Shown here piece after piece: positions 10,153-21,262 of a stretch of DNA of 64,000 nt (its first letter is position 1; each line of letters starts with the position of its first letter). Source of the DNA: Branchiostoma belcheri. Taxonomy: Eukaryota; Chordata; Leptocardii; Amphioxiformes; Branchiostomatidae. The notes under the pieces were generated by a model. That model was given only the letters and a program-made list of their open reading frames with translations. It did no database searches and had not been told where the DNA came from. The DNA lies in assembly GCF_001625305.1 (NCBI RefSeq), contig NW_017804476.1, positions 267,276 to 331,275 on the forward strand, read 5' to 3'. A program made the position numbers and the translations under genes.

Positions 10153-10640
10153 TTTTCAAGCAGATGTAGGGTTTGGCTCAGTGTGTGCACATGTTTTGAG
10201 ATGAGGCAGTTTCAACCTCTTTCTATGATCTGGTAGCCTGTGTTTTTATTACTTTGCTTGCCTCCCTCTCCCTGGATGCTTTCCTTCATAGTTTACCAAG
10301 GCTTTCATACTCCACTCTTACAAACTATTTTATCAAAAGGTGGAGTGTGGAAGTCCTAGTAAGCAAAGATGGCACCCAGACAACCTACCTCCTACATGGA
10401 CCACTAGAAAGTCAGAAAATGCTTCAAAAATATGCATAAAACACTACAGTAAACAAAACCCCTCATCTACTGAAAGATAACAGGTTGAATATATGACAAT
10501 GAAGGAACTTGAAGAGACAAAGAAAGATAACATAGCAACAAAATGTCTTTGTTGTTGGCAAGCATTTTGCAAGAAACTGATGTTCTCAGCTACAACATGA
10601 TCAAGTAAAATAAATCATTATGATTTTTGATAAAATGATT
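10153..10640 (+). other. METTL6: METTL6 3' UTR
   Basis: Non-coding sequence from the stop codon to just past an AATAAA signal. There is no repeat insertion in it, unlike the flanking intron. The cleavage site is inferred at about 10625-10640. Confidence 0.6.
10609..10614 (+). promoter_or_regulatory. METTL6: polyadenylation signal AATAAA
   Basis: First canonical hexamer after the METTL6 stop codon, about 457 bp downstream, followed by T-rich sequence. Placement as the used signal is inferred. Confidence 0.55.
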
Positions 10641-12256
10641 TAATTGTTTCACAGTTCTGGTTCTGGAATAGGCAGCTGAAATGTAAAGAATGTTTGATAC
10701 CCAGGCTAGTGTTTCTCTAATCTAGGATGTTCTATCAAAGTGCATGTTCCTTTATAGAACCTCCTTACTCCAAGTTCAAGTATTTTATTGCTTCCTGTAC
10801 CATGCACAAAGCTATTGGATGCGGCTCAATCCGGCTCAAGCCGGATCAAAGCGAATCAATTCGGCTTGATCCGGACATTATCGTAGTGGGGATGGGGCCT
10901 TGGTCACTTCAAAGCTGAATGCACCTGTCATCTGTACAACCCAGCTACTCAGTTGCTGGATGCACCTGCTAACAGCTGAACTACAGCTGTCTGCACCAGC
11001 GACCACCTGTTGCACAGACGCAAAAGGTTTACAGAAATATGGAACTTGTTATGATCAGAATCATTACAGAGCAACGGAAGTTTTTGATTATTTTCCNNNN
11101 NNNNNNNNNNNNNNNNACCCCCCCCCCCCCCCCTCTCAAAACCTTTGCTGTCATCAGACAGATCTAAATGCCATCTCTGGTTTCTGAGGTGACACAGGTC
11201 GCTTCAACAGCCGCCAGGCGCTTCCTCCTTCCCCGGTAAACATGCCCCCGAGGCCGCTACCGTTAAGCAGGGCTGTTTATTTGGACAACCACCGTGTTAC
11301 ATCCCACACATCACCGGTGACCTTCTCCGCGCTGGCCCGGCAGAAGATATTTCTGGCCCGGGTTTATGTCTGTTCAGAGAACGTAGGATGTGGCGTTCTT
11401 TCCTGGGTTGAGAGAGGGTGGGCGTTCTACTGGTCGGAAACAAGTATATCAACGTATTTTTACGTCGATAAGGGGGGCTGTAAATGATTGTTTCACGTTA
11501 TTTTAATGTAGGGCCGTTCGTACAACATGTGAACTATTGTGAATACGACATACGTTGTTTTGTGCTCACAAACACACCACACACGCACACACACGCACTC
11601 GCGTACAGGTATTCTATAACTTAAACAAACTACTTGTAAAATGTCTAGTTTTCGGGAAAGAAAAGTTATAAGGCACTAGTTTTCGGGAAAGAAGTCATGC
11701 TTACGGCACACGAAATGACGGACAATGAAATCTTGATACATGTACTTTAAATGCGTACTCTGGTGATGATGACTGAGTCAGGTATCGGTTGAAAAATGTT
11801 TCTTTTCTTTTCATCGTTCAGCCATAACAGATGACGTCTTATTGATGAGATCTATGGACTTCTGACACGATTTGAACGCTTCTCAACTCGTCGTTGGCGT
11901 TTTCATCCAAATCAAAAGTTCAGCGGAGCGTGAGAAGAGCGTTTGCCGTGCTCTTCATCTTCTCCGGTACGTGATTCTTGCCGGAACTCGCCGCCGATAT
12001 ACGAGGAGAATCCCCGCGAACCGCTTGGCCTTCGCACCTGAATAAATGCCGCTGCGCCCCGGCCGCACGTCCCTGCTCTCCCGCAAGGGTCGCCGGCGAG
12101 AGAATGTAAATAATTCCCGCCTTTTACGGATGGGGTAAGAATAAACGTTTCGTGCAGCCCCACATTAACTGATCCGCTGCCTGCACTTTTGTTAGGGCGA
12201 AGTTCAACACTAAGCGATTTTTGATGATGATTACTTATCCAGCATTCCATTTCTAT
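10641..12256. other. intergenic, no gene recognised
   Basis: There is a short palindromic run of GGCTCAATCCGG-like words at 10820-10875, a gap at 11097-11116 followed by a C run, and a moderately GC-rich stretch at 11900-12120. The open frames here have no recognisable domain. Confidence 0.5.
11097..11116. other. assembly gap, 20 N
   Basis: Run of 20 N followed by A and a homopolymer C tract (11118-11133). The fixed size suggests a placeholder length. Confidence 0.99.
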
Positions 12257-12617
12257 GCATTCAATGTGATTTCAGGGCAGCAACATTGGAAATATTCTGA
12301 ATAAGGTAGTCTTTGTGATATTGATACATACTGCTTTACATTAGCACATTTGAGTCATCATTTCATACTTTAGGCGTTTAAAACAGCAGCAACAAACCCC
12401 AATTCCCCAATATGAGTTTTATTTTCTGGGCGGTACCCTAAAAATCAGCCCAGGGCCCTTCCAGAAACCATTTTCCGTCAGAATTTTGGGGATTTTTGCT
12501 CCATCAATATACATTGGGACAGTGTGGTTTCAACTCACTATGTAGCTAGAATGACTAGAACATTGACTTTGAAAAATCGGTGTTCCAAGCCTTAAAACTG
12601 CATTGGATGCCTTTTAA
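12257..12617 (+). mobile_element. AAAGGCATTCAATG MITE (copy 1)
   Basis: About 360 bp. It starts GCATTCAATGTGATTTCAGG and ends GCATTGGATGCCTTTTAAA. Internal landmarks are ATTCTGAATAAGG, CAAGCCCCAAGATG-like, GGTACCCTAAAAATCAGCCC and CATTTTCCGTCAG. Six copies lie in the window. Ends carry TTAA, consistent with a TTAA target, but that is not proven. Confidence 0.85.
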
Positions 12618-12960
12618 AGACGATATTATCGACTTCAAAGTTTGTTCCCTTCTTGGCTTTCTGTCTAATTTTATCTGCTGTCTTTCTGAAGGTCTTGGGA
12701 TGGTCTTGTCCTAAGATTTATGCGAAGTGACGAGAGAAGACGCTTCTATCTTCGAACTGGAGCGGCGCACGTTGGCTCGGCGTCCCGGCTGCACCTGTAT
12801 AAATGTACGCTGGCCTCAAATGGACATTTGTTTGATTTGAGAAGCCTAATTACTTTGACCTCCGCCTCCGAATAACTTTAGAAATCGTGCCAGCGATATT
12901 GCACGACTTTTGTGTGGTGATATATCTGGAAGACTAGCTTCCCGACAGTAACGTCGGCCA

Positions 12961-13312
12961 GTGCAGTTTCTAGGGCAGATTTTTCAAAGCCAATATTCTA
13001 GTCACTTATCTACATACTGAGTTTAAACTACGCTATCCCAATGTATATTGACCATCATGGAGCAAAAATTCCCAAAATTCTGACGGAAAATGGTTACTGG
13101 AAGCTTCCCTGGGCTGATTTTTAAGGTACCACCCAGAAAATTAAGGGCTCATCTTGGGGCTTGTTTAGGCAGTTCTAAATCCCCAAAGTATGAAATGCTG
13201 ACTCAAATGTGCTGATGTGAAGCAGTATGAGTCAATATATCACAATTGCAAAGATTGCCTTATTCAGAATAATTCCAGCTTTGCTGCCCTGAAATCGCAT
13301 TGGATGCCTTAA
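12961..13312 (-). mobile_element. AAAGGCATTCAATG MITE (copy 2, inverted)
   Basis: Same landmarks as 12257 in opposite orientation (TCTGACGGAAAATGG, GGGCTGATTTTTAAGGTACC). It ends CGCATTGGATGCCTTAAG. With copy 1 it forms an inverted pair around a 343-bp spacer without recognisable content. Confidence 0.85.
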
Positions 13313-13454
13313 GGGTATCTGGGGGTGTAGAAAATTCGCAGAGGTAGTTTTTCTGTTAGCCTTTCCTTCCTCTTTCCTTACATTCTCAACTCCTTTCTCA
13401 GTCTATACATCTCACTGTATCTCAGAGATTGTGATCACTGATATCTTATGGGTG

Positions 13455-13541
13455 AAAGAAAAATTCCAGTGCAAAAATGAAACCCTGATAAAAAAATCTA
13501 AAAACACGCCAAAAATAACCCAAGCCTCTGCTTGGAGAGTA
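13455..13541. mobile_element. half of a TACTCTCCAAGCAGAGG fold-back element
   Basis: Right arm only: CCAGTGCAAAAATGAAACCC, then AAAACACGCCAAAAATAACC, ending CTCTGCTTGGAGAGTA. The left arm is missing. Confidence 0.8.
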
Positions 13542-13787
13542 TGATATGATGACTTTCGTACAACTTTTTCAACAGGAGGTGCCCCGTGCCTCGTCGCCTA
13601 GCAACGGACGTGAGTCTGCCACACACGACGTCCCACCTGCAAAATCCATTCTACCGGGCCTGACAAACAAACTAGTCGGGCACACACACGGTCTCACTCC
13701 GCTAGGATTGTTGACTCTAGCCTGGTAGTGGACGTCACATACACGTCTTGCTGTAGGTCAGAACAAGAAGTAGTTAAAAAAAAAAAA

Positions 13788-14184
13788 GAAGCCGTCGCCC
13801 ATTCCGACGGGAGGATGTATACCAAAAGGAACAGCCAATATTTTAGGGACGCCTGTTCTTCGTCAGTTTGCCCAGTTTATATAATGTAATAATATTTGAT
13901 AAGTTTATTGCAAAAGAAGCCGTCGCCCGTTCCGACGGGAGGATGTATACCAAAAGGAACAGCCAATATCTTAGGGACGCCTGTTCTCCGTCAGTTTGCC
14001 AAGTTTATATAATGTTATTATAATTGATAAGTTTATTGCAAAAGAAGCCGTCGCCCGTTCCGACGGGAGGATATATACAAAAAGGAACAGCCAATATTTC
14101 AGGGACGCCTGTTCTTCGTCAGTTTGCCAAGTTTTTATAATGTAATAATAATTGATAAGTTTATTGCAAAAGAAGCCATTCTGT
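13788..14184. repeat. tandem array, 128-bp unit, about 3.1 copies
   Basis: The marker GCCGTCGCCC recurs at 13791, 13919 and 14047, and a partial unit starts at 14175, so the period is exactly 128. Each unit has TTCCGACGGGAGGAT, GGGACGCCTGTTC and ends GATAAGTTTATTGCAAAAGA, which resembles a LINE tail in inverse. Confidence 0.92.
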
Positions 14185-14204
14185 TTATTGCAAAAGAAGA
14201 CATT

Positions 14205-14425
14205 CTGTATCGGTACGCGGTATAGCCGGTATAACCGCCCTTCGGTGTAGCACACCAGCTTCGCAGGCACGCGGCGCGGCGGCAGCTGGCTACATTACAC
14301 CGATCGACTTGTTACACCTAAACCCTCGAACATCTAACTCTAGACATTGTTTAAAGCTATCTAATGACAATGCCCCTACTGTACTTGGTGACAGCGAGTT
14401 CCACTCTGCGATAGTTTCACATTGT
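14205..14425 (-). mobile_element. LINE ORF2 C-terminus and tail
   Basis: Minus-strand peptide TIAEWNSLSPSTVGALSLDS followed by FKQCLELDVRG. The tail GCGGTTATACCGGCTATACC matches the LINE at 8905-9238. 5'-truncated. Confidence 0.85.
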
Positions 14426-14509
14426 TGATAAATGCTAATTGTCGTAAGAAGAAGAAGAAGAAATGGAGAACAATAGACTACAGCGGTCGCCGAGTGATAT
14501 GTTATTGTT

Positions 14510-14763
14510 TTTTTTTTAAATTCCAACATGTAATCACCAAACGTGGTGACGACACACACACAAGTCAACTTATGTTAATGCCGTCACCAACACAGGGGAT
14601 AAATACATGACAGGACAATACTCATTTACACCTGAGCTAAGTGAGGAAAGTCGTGTAAAGTGCCTTTCCCAATGGCACAAGATCGGTGGCATGTCAGGAC
14701 TCGAACCCGGGACTCTAAGTTCCGAGTCGCGCACTCTGCCGCTACGCCACACGACCCCACGTT
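14510..14763 (-). mobile_element. tRNA-derived SINE with 13-bp target duplication
   Basis: Minus orientation: the tRNA-like head is at the right (GGGTTCGAGTCC, CGTGTGGCGT) and the tail at the left ends in an A run (poly-T on +). ATATGTTATTGTT occurs at 14497-14509 and 14764-14776, an exact 13-bp target duplication. Same family as 59639 and 60395. Confidence 0.9.
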
Positions 14764-14952
14764 ATATGTTATTGTTGTTATAAATCTGGGGGTTTGTATC
14801 AAACTTTGCACTTTTGCCCTTCCTCTCGCTAATCTCGGTTTGCAGTATCGGGACATGAAGGCACCCGCCCCCGCCCCCTCAACGTCACGGCTATCGGTGC
14901 TGAGATCGAACCTGACCGTGAAGACCGGTCGTTTATACCGTGTAAACACCGC

Positions 14953-15463
14953 TAGGCAACGGGAAGTAAATTTCATGGATGACATCAGCGCGAGCATTAA
15001 TTTTCGCCTGATTTTGGAAAAAAAAATGAAATTTTGTTGCCTTCTGACTGTGGTCCACATTGGCAAAGATGTCTGTTGCCATGCCGGAAGGTGGATGGCA
15101 GATAACTTACTATGAAGAGAGGAGACAAGAAAAGGCTCTGATTTAATGTTTTGTCTTTTACTTTGATGCAGTGAAGTATTACATTCCTTTTATATGTGGT
15201 GCTGGCTGTGTGTATGTGATGTTCCCACTGAAAACTTTTATTTTTCAAAGTTCAATGTTTCAGTGAGAAATGGATGTTGTAATAGTAGGCAGTAGACCTA
15301 GCACACTATATGTATTATTTCTTGCTTACCAAGGTTTATGATGTCAAAATTTGAAAATGTAGGAATCTTGTTTTTTCTTGGCCCGCCTTGTTTTTTCGCC
15401 CTATCGCATTAGATTTGGAGTCTGCGGAGGATGTCATCCATAAAATTAACTTGCTGTGGCCTT
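14953..15463. mobile_element. AGGCCACAGCAAGTAA element, about 510 bp
   Basis: The left end TAGGCAACGGGAAGTAAATT is degraded; the right end is TTAACTTGCTGTGGCCTTA. Both carry ATGGATGACATC or its complement. Interior landmarks (CCATGCCGGAAGGTGGATGG, TTTGATGCAGTGAAGTA, GATGTCAAAATTTGAAAATG) are shared, inverted, with 60999-61517. Confidence 0.85.
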
Positions 15464-15769
15464 AGCGTTCGTGGGTTTCTTATCGGGTAAGGAGACAAGT
15501 TAAAGTGAACGGCCGTCAGATTTGTTGTAGGGTCATGGTCAGTGTTAATGATATTGTCTTACGTCTACAACATCACCCACTGAACTTTCCGGATAAGCCG
15601 TTTTGTGGCATGTCATTCCAATTTTGTCTATTCAAAATGAGAAGCAACTACTTGAACTAGATTAGGTAGCATTTGCAAAGCAAATGCATAATGTTTACCT
15701 TCGCATATGGTCTGCTCTGTTAATTTGTACTCGAACACATTCTTATATGGTGACAGGAGACTAAATCCC

Positions 15770-15925
15770 TCATGCTATAAAGTTGCAACATGATGTACCC
15801 CAACACTAGTTACCATGGTGACAGAGGTCTGGTTTAGGTCATTGACCTTATTGGTTTGGAGAAGAAGAAGAAGAGGAAACAGAGCAAAAACGATATATTT
15901 TCCTTCGGTAAATATAAAAAATTGT
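15770..15925 (+). repeat. dispersed repeat, partner at 34268
   Basis: About 155 bp including ACTAGTTACCATGGTGACAG, TTATTGGTTTGGAGAAGAAG and TTTTCCTTCGGTAAATAT, found inverted at 34268-34430. Similar short peptides in both copies come from this repeat, not from a gene. Confidence 0.8.
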
Positions 15926-16184
15926 GCCCCTGAAGGAAAATATTTGAGAAGTCAGTCGGTAAGTTCTGTAACGCCGAGGCACAGGAAACTGGCGACGTTG
16001 TTTACCTGCAAATTGTATGTCAACAGAGCACTTCCTCTGAAGAAGGGGGTGTAATTTTTCTGCCGCGCGTGTTGGGGGAGGGGCAGCGAAAAGGCCCGTA
16101 GTTTGGATGGCAAATGATCTGTAAACACATCCTCGCGCTAAAAGCCTTCAGCCGCAGTCAGGGGGTTGTTGCGCCACGCCCTTG

Positions 16185-16394
16185 TAGCATCTACCAGGCT
16201 TTGGGAGGCGGCTGAAAAGAGTAGAAATTGGCCAAATAGAGAGGTAATCATGCTAGGGGAGTTGGTCCACTAGAGAGTACAGTTTGCCGCACCCGTGGGT
16301 CGCAGAATGTACCCTCTCTTGTCGTATACTATTCCGTTTATTTTGGCCACTTTCTACTATTTTTCCAGCGATCTGCAGTGCCTGGAAGAGGCTA
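16185..16394. mobile_element. TAGCCTCTACCAGGC hairpin MITE (copy 1)
   Basis: Ends TAGCATCTACCAGGC and CCTGGAAGAGGCTA. Flanks ACGCCCTTG (16176-16184) and GCGCCCTTG (16395-16403) match at 8 of 9. Inner arms AGTAGAAATTGGCCAAATA and its complement; a chimera of two subfamily halves. Confidence 0.88.
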
Positions 16395-16879
16395 GCGCCC
16401 TTGGACAACTAGCTAGAAAACAGATATTGACTCGTAGTTAATACCGTGTATTGAAAAGAGGTGTAAACTTGCTCACCAAGCATGCTACTTTCTGAATAGG
16501 ACACATTTTGTTTCTTTATGTTGCTTTGAATCCCTCTGTCTTTCTTCATTTCTCCTTCTCTATTCGTGTATCTCTCTCACTCACTTTGATGATCGCTCTG
16601 CCCAGGCATTTTTACTAGTGTTTGATGCGTGGGGGTTCCAAGAATTGCTCGATGTTCGCTGAATTGATGAAATACTGAGTCATATCAACCGTCAACAGCT
16701 GAAAAATGTAATTAGTATTTATAGCAGAAATATTTGTGGGCGTGCACAGGATACCAGTTATGACATTAATTATAGAAGACCACCCATCTCCAGTTATCTT
16801 CTAGGAGATGACAAAACTCCCATTGGTGCTTCATGACTCTTCAGTCCATCCCAGTGATTCGGACAATGTTACTATTAAA

Positions 16880-16965
16880 TAGCCTCCACCAGGCCTTCCT
16901 ACGGGGGTACGGATCTAGCCAGGGTACCAGACATATTATGGCTTCCAAGTCCTACATCCTCTAAT
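16880..16965. mobile_element. fragments of two hairpin families, head to tail
   Basis: 16880 starts TAGCCTCCACCAGGCCTTCC, a half-element. From 16916 it passes into TAGCCAGGGTACCAGACATA and TCCTACATCC, a half of the family seen whole at 36492-36591. Confidence 0.65.
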
Positions 16966-16981
16966 ACTAGTAATAGGTCTT

Positions 16982-17063
16982 TAAGGCCACACCATCTTAA
17001 TTTGTTGTTTCTCGGATTATCCATGTCCATTTTTTTCTGATTTGCAAATAAAAAATATAAAGG
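16982..17063. mobile_element. MITE fragment, GGCCACACC ends
   Basis: Left end only, with GGCCACACCATCTTAATTTG and TTTTTTTCTGATTTGCAAAT, matching 1978-2060. Confidence 0.75.
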
Positions 17064-17066
17064 AAT

Positions 17067-17590
17067 TTTAAGGAATGATGTATTTAGTTGAAGATATGAT
17101 GTGAGCCAGACAAACCTTAGTTAAAGTATAATGCAGAAAAATATGATATCAAATTTCCCCACAAAACAGCTGTCTCATTTCTGCGATGATGGACTCTGTC
17201 GGCACTTTTAAGGAATGATGTATTTAGTTGAAGATATGATGTGAGCCAGACAAACCTTCGTTATAAAAAAAATTAAAGCTCTCAGTGGCCAATATGAGAT
17301 GTTGTCACATCGGCGCACCAAATCCGTAAGGTGTTTTTGGCACCCAGACAGACAGATTAGCCTAAGAGGCTCGGTGGGCGTCACTCCACCGTATAGGTGG
17401 GGAAGTCGTGTAAAGTGCCTTTCCCAAGGGCACAACGTCGGGCCACGGTGAGTATCGAACCCGGGTCTAACGCTCTAACCGTTTGCCACCGACGCCACAA
17501 CCTTAGTTATAATGCAGAAAAATATGATATCAAATTTTCTCCCCAAACAGCTGTCTCATTTCTGCGATGATGGACTCTGTCGGCACTTTA
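17067..17590. repeat. 140-bp tandem duplication, second unit interrupted
   Basis: TTTTAAGGAATGATG begins units at 17067 and 17207. The second unit stops at 17265 and resumes at 17499 (ATAATGCAGAAAAATATGAT, GGACTCTGTCGGCAC), because a SINE sits inside it. Confidence 0.9.
17266..17498 (-). mobile_element. tRNA-derived SINE inside a tandem repeat
   Basis: A-rich tail at the left (on + AAAAAAAATTAAAG) and tRNA-like head at the right on the minus strand. Flanks AACCTTCGTTATA (17253-17265) and AACCTTAGTTATA (17499-17511) match at 12 of 13. The B-box region reads CGAACCCGG on +. Confidence 0.85.
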
Positions 17591-17743
17591 AAAGGAATGA
17601 CGGGAACGCTAGGCCCGCTCTGGTGTTCCTCAAACCACAGGGGGAATGTTCCACTAAACATTCCACCCTGACGGGCCCTTCCGAACTCTTTCCCGGCCAA
17701 CACCACACTCACGTATAAGTCCTTCAGCAACCGGAAGAACGTT

Positions 17744-18099
17744 GAAAGGCATTCAATGCGATTGCAACGAAACTAGAATTCTGAATAAGGCAAACTTTGT
17801 GATATTGACACATGTTGCTTCACATTAGCACATTTCAATCAGCATTTCATACTTTGGGTGTTTCAAACGTTAACCGCAGAAACAAGCCCCAAGACGAAAC
17901 AGCACCTTTATTCTATGGGTGGTACCCTAAATATCAGCCCAGGGCCCTTCCCCTTCCAGTAACCATTTTCCGTCAGAAATTTGGGCATTTTTGCACCATG
18001 AGGGTCACTATACATTGGGATAGTGTGGTTTCAACTCAGTACGTAGATGACTAGAATATTGAAAAATCGGGTTTCCAAGCCCTAAAAACTGCATTTGAA
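17744..18099 (+). mobile_element. AAAGGCATTCAATG MITE (copy 3)
   Basis: Starts GAAAGGCATTCAATGCGATT; the right end is eroded after AAAAACTGCATTTG. It has the landmarks of the family and a short internal duplication CCCTTCCCCTTCC. Confidence 0.85.
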
Positions 18100-18407
18100 G
18101 AGCTCTAGTTTTTCGTAACGTTGTACTTTCTCGAAGAGTTGAAAGCGACAGCCCGTGTGTATCACCGGCCGAGCAAAAGACGCCTGTTCAAATTCAATTT
18201 CAGGAAATTCGATTTAAAACATCCAAGATAAGTCTTGTCACTAGCAATGTCCTTGTCAACTGTTTCATAATATTTCAAGTAAGAAAATTGAGACATGTTA
18301 GCAGTAGACTTGGTAGATTAGATATGAAATTAATGCCATTATTATACAATTTGATGATCTTTGACGGTACTAGAGTACAGGTTTAGGTTAGGCCAGTAGG
18401 TTTTAAA

Positions 18408-18497
18408 TAGCCTGGATGCCAGACCCAAAGCACACTGGACACAAAATATCTCAGTGTGCAATATTTTGTGTCCAGTTTGGGTCTGGCATCCAGGCTA
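18408..18497. mobile_element. TAGCCTGGATGCC palindromic MITE
   Basis: 90 bp, nearly all palindrome: TAGCCTGGATGCCAGACCC to its complement. GTTTTAAA flanks both sides (18400-18407 and 18498-18505). Sister copies at 22219, 25198 (half) and 56569. Confidence 0.92.
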
Positions 18498-18704
18498 GTT
18501 TTAAAGGGAACCATGCTGAAACTCAATAGAAAGGGCAAAGCAATTTCATAATGCTATAACTGCCTTGCTATAACACCACTGTTGCTCTGGACTATATAAG
18601 CCAATAGCTGTATGTTTATGTGTTATTTATACCTGTTATTGTCAGTTTTAATTTTCTTTTTTCAGTGGTGATGTGAAAATTAGCATCTCGGTAGAGTGTG
18701 TCAC

Positions 18705-18830
18705 CACTGTGTTTGTTTTTTATTTGTTTATTGAGATCTCCATTAGTATGGTAAACTCCATACTATTCTTCCTGGAGTCCAGCAACATAAACTATTGTGC
18801 CATGTTGTCAGACTAATAAAAAAAAGAGCA
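18705..18830. mobile_element. possible LINE tail
   Basis: TTTGTTTATTGAGATCTCCA, then TTAGTATGG and ATTCTTCCTGGAGTCCAG. From memory this resembles 3' ends of L2-clade LINEs known in fish; no coding part is left. Confidence 0.4.
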
Positions 18831-18890
18831 AAGCAAAGACTTTTAATGTTCGGATAACCGCTGTACCTTCACTGACACAGGTGCGTTTTG

Positions 18891-19258
18891 ATCAATTGAA
18901 TAATTTATTGCACGACAATTGCACATGGTACAATATATGGCAAACTACATAAAGAGAGTAACAACAATAAAATAAGTGTGTTGAATAAGACCTAATGTCG
19001 AATAAAACCTAACATATCTATATCATAATTATTCAAATAATAAGGGATAGCACAAGTCTTTGATAAAGTGTTACAATCGAGTGGGCTAATCACAAGTTTC
19101 GGTATTTTTTCTAATAGCAAAGCATTCCTTTATATATCTACCTATTTTTGCGTTGTGGGGACCATTACATGTAAAGATATATTCAAATCTGTCTCCAACA
19201 TCGAGACTCTTGAAATCTATGCTACTTGATTCGAGAAATGTAAATATCAATGGTGATC
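18891..19258 (-). mobile_element. LINE ORF2 end and tail
   Basis: Minus-strand peptide DRFEYIFTCNGPHNAKIGRY followed by IKECFAIRK, then stop and a tail complementary to TTTATTGCACGACAATTGCA. Same group as 1014-1521 and 52486-52815. Confidence 0.8.
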
Positions 19259-19618
19259 GCCGGGTCATATTATACAAACGCAGCGCAGGGGGGCGTACCG
19301 CTAGCGTAGACCGCCAAAAACTCACGCCGGAACCAGCCCCCATCGCCTCCCGTCAGCTGAACAGGAACCATCGCGGACAGCCGCACTTGTGTCCCAAGCA
19401 CCACTTCTGTAAACACAGATAAGGAAATGACTCAATTTGTTCTGTGACGAAAAGCACGTTTCCACACCCAGCCGCGCGGTCGTTTTGTCACAAGCAATAA
19501 AGATCCGCAGTTCGAGCCTGAAACAGTCCAGGCGCTGAACATACGCCTCATAAAACAACAGAACTGCTTTGATCTACTTTATCCAGGAGAAGCACTCATA
19601 TCTAGAACCCTGGTACAT

Positions 19619-20007
19619 GCCCGTAGCCAGGATTTTGAATGGGGGGAGGGGTTCTTCCCACTTGCTTGAGGGGACCTCGAGCGCCGAAGGCGCGAGGTTC
19701 CTAGGGGGGTCCTGGGGCATGCTCCCCCGGAAAATTTTGAAAAATGAACTTTCTAAAATGGTATTTCGTGCATTTTTGAGAGGATTTCCAAGAAAAAAAT
19801 CAGAGATAAATTTTTATTCAATGACAAAGGGAGCAGTTTTTCTACAATTCCAGTCCATCTTTTCAAGAAAAATCTTGGACCTTTACATATTTATAAAAAA
19901 GTGGACCAAAAAGTGGACCTTTACATAAAAAGTGGACCAAAAAGTGGACCTTTGAGCCTGGGGGGGGGGTTTCTTTCGAACCCCCCGAACCCCCCCTGGC
20001 TACGGGC
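19619..20007. mobile_element. GTAGCCAGG non-autonomous element
   Basis: Ends GCCCGTAGCCAGG and CCTGGCTACGGGC are inverted repeats followed by G- and C-rich runs. The interior has GAGCGCCGAAGGCGCGAGG, a GCATGCTCCCCC motif and repeated AAAGTGGACCTTTACAT words. A partial copy lies at 28813-29128. Confidence 0.85.
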
Positions 20008-20372
20008 ATGACTGGATGCGTCCGTGTTGTGGTTTATATTCTGATGCCGCGTTTCTCAAGATTTCCAAGAAGTGCCGAGTTTTAGATCATCTTTATGATA
20101 AGATAGCTGTAAAAAAAGACATACCACAAAATAACGACGACGATTCTTTAATAAAACGTATATTTGTTGCCAGCCGCAGACAGATCTGTATATTAAACGG
20201 CAACTACATGGAGAAAGTTATATGTACTGTCCTAGATTTTCGATGAAACGTTTGGATAAACTACGGAATAGACAAAAAGTAATAAAATGTGCCTCTTTTC
20301 TCAAAGTACAGTGTAATCAAAAGCAAAAGGAATACTCAGGTAGCGACGACGACTGTAAACGACTGTATTTGA

Positions 20373-20590
20373 TACTCTCCAAGCAGAGGTTTGGGTTTTG
20401 GGGGTATTTTTAGCGTGTTTTGGGGCTTTTTATTGGGGTTTCTCTTTTGCACTGAATTTTTTTTCCCACCAAACCCCACTGATTTTTTTTTGGTGGGAAA
20501 AAAAGTCAGTGCAAAAGAGAAACCCCGATAAAAAAAGCCTAAAAACACGCTAAAAATACCCCCAAAACCCAAACCTCTGCTTGGAGAGTA
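20373..20590. mobile_element. TACTCTCCAAGCAGAGG fold-back element (best copy)
   Basis: 218 bp with arms of about 100 bp. The left starts TACTCTCCAAGCAGAGG, the right ends CCTCTGCTTGGAGAGTA. The inner arm includes TTTTTAGCGTGTTTTGGGGC and TTTGCACTGA. Almost the whole element can fold into one hairpin. Relatives: 13455, 28077, 42291, 45789, 47655 and 52872. Confidence 0.92.
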
Positions 20591-20828
20591 TGTGTTTGGC
20601 GCATTGCCATGGCTTGCAGCGGTTGCTGCTCTCGCCAATGATTTCAAGGCGATTTATAATGAGAACTTATGAAAAGCTTTGTTCTTATTTTACAAAAAAA
20701 GGTATATGCCTATTTTGTCCAGGTTGGAAGTAGGTAAAGTTTTAAGAGCAATGTCACCTTCGCACGTAAACCAAGATTTCAAAACTTAAAAAAAAATTCA
20801 AGTATTAGTGTGTCATTGACGTTTATAG

Positions 20829-21262
20829 AAGTTTATTGAAAATTCATGCCCGGGGGGCTAATTGCAGATTACAAACATAAAAGAACAATGAAACGTATAA
20901 AATATTAACTAAAATCTACATGATAAAAGGTAGTTGTCTAGAGCTATAGCTATGTCTAAAACTATGTCTAAGGGGTTTGACTTCTCTTTTTTTAGACCAT
21001 GGAAGACCTTTTCTAAAATTAGTGGGTTTTGGGAAGTTAAAAGAAGAATAGTTTTTTCTTTGTCTGTAAGTTTAGTAAAATTGGGATAAATTGTAGAAGT
21101 TTGAATAGTTAACTCATTTCGAGCGTTGCTATGAAAGGAACAATTTGAGATAAAGTGTATTTTGTCTTCCAGTCAGCCTTTGCATTACAATATTTACAAA
21201 TTCTTTCACATACAGGTAGCCTTCTATACCGTCCTCTTTTCTATCTCCAGAGGATGGGCGCT
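20829..21262 (-). mobile_element. LINE ORF2 end and tail (TTTGCAATAAACTT family)
   Basis: Minus-strand peptide RGRYRRLPVCERICKYCNAK followed by ADWKTKYTLSQIVPF, then, with broken frame, SQNPLILEK. The tail is complementary to AGTTTATTGAAAATTCATGC. Best-preserved of six copies. Confidence 0.85.

Noticed and set aside
15815-16054. Peptide beginning MVTEVWFRSLTLLVW, matched at 34154-34375
   Set aside because: The match is confined to a 155-bp dispersed repeat; outside it the peptides differ.
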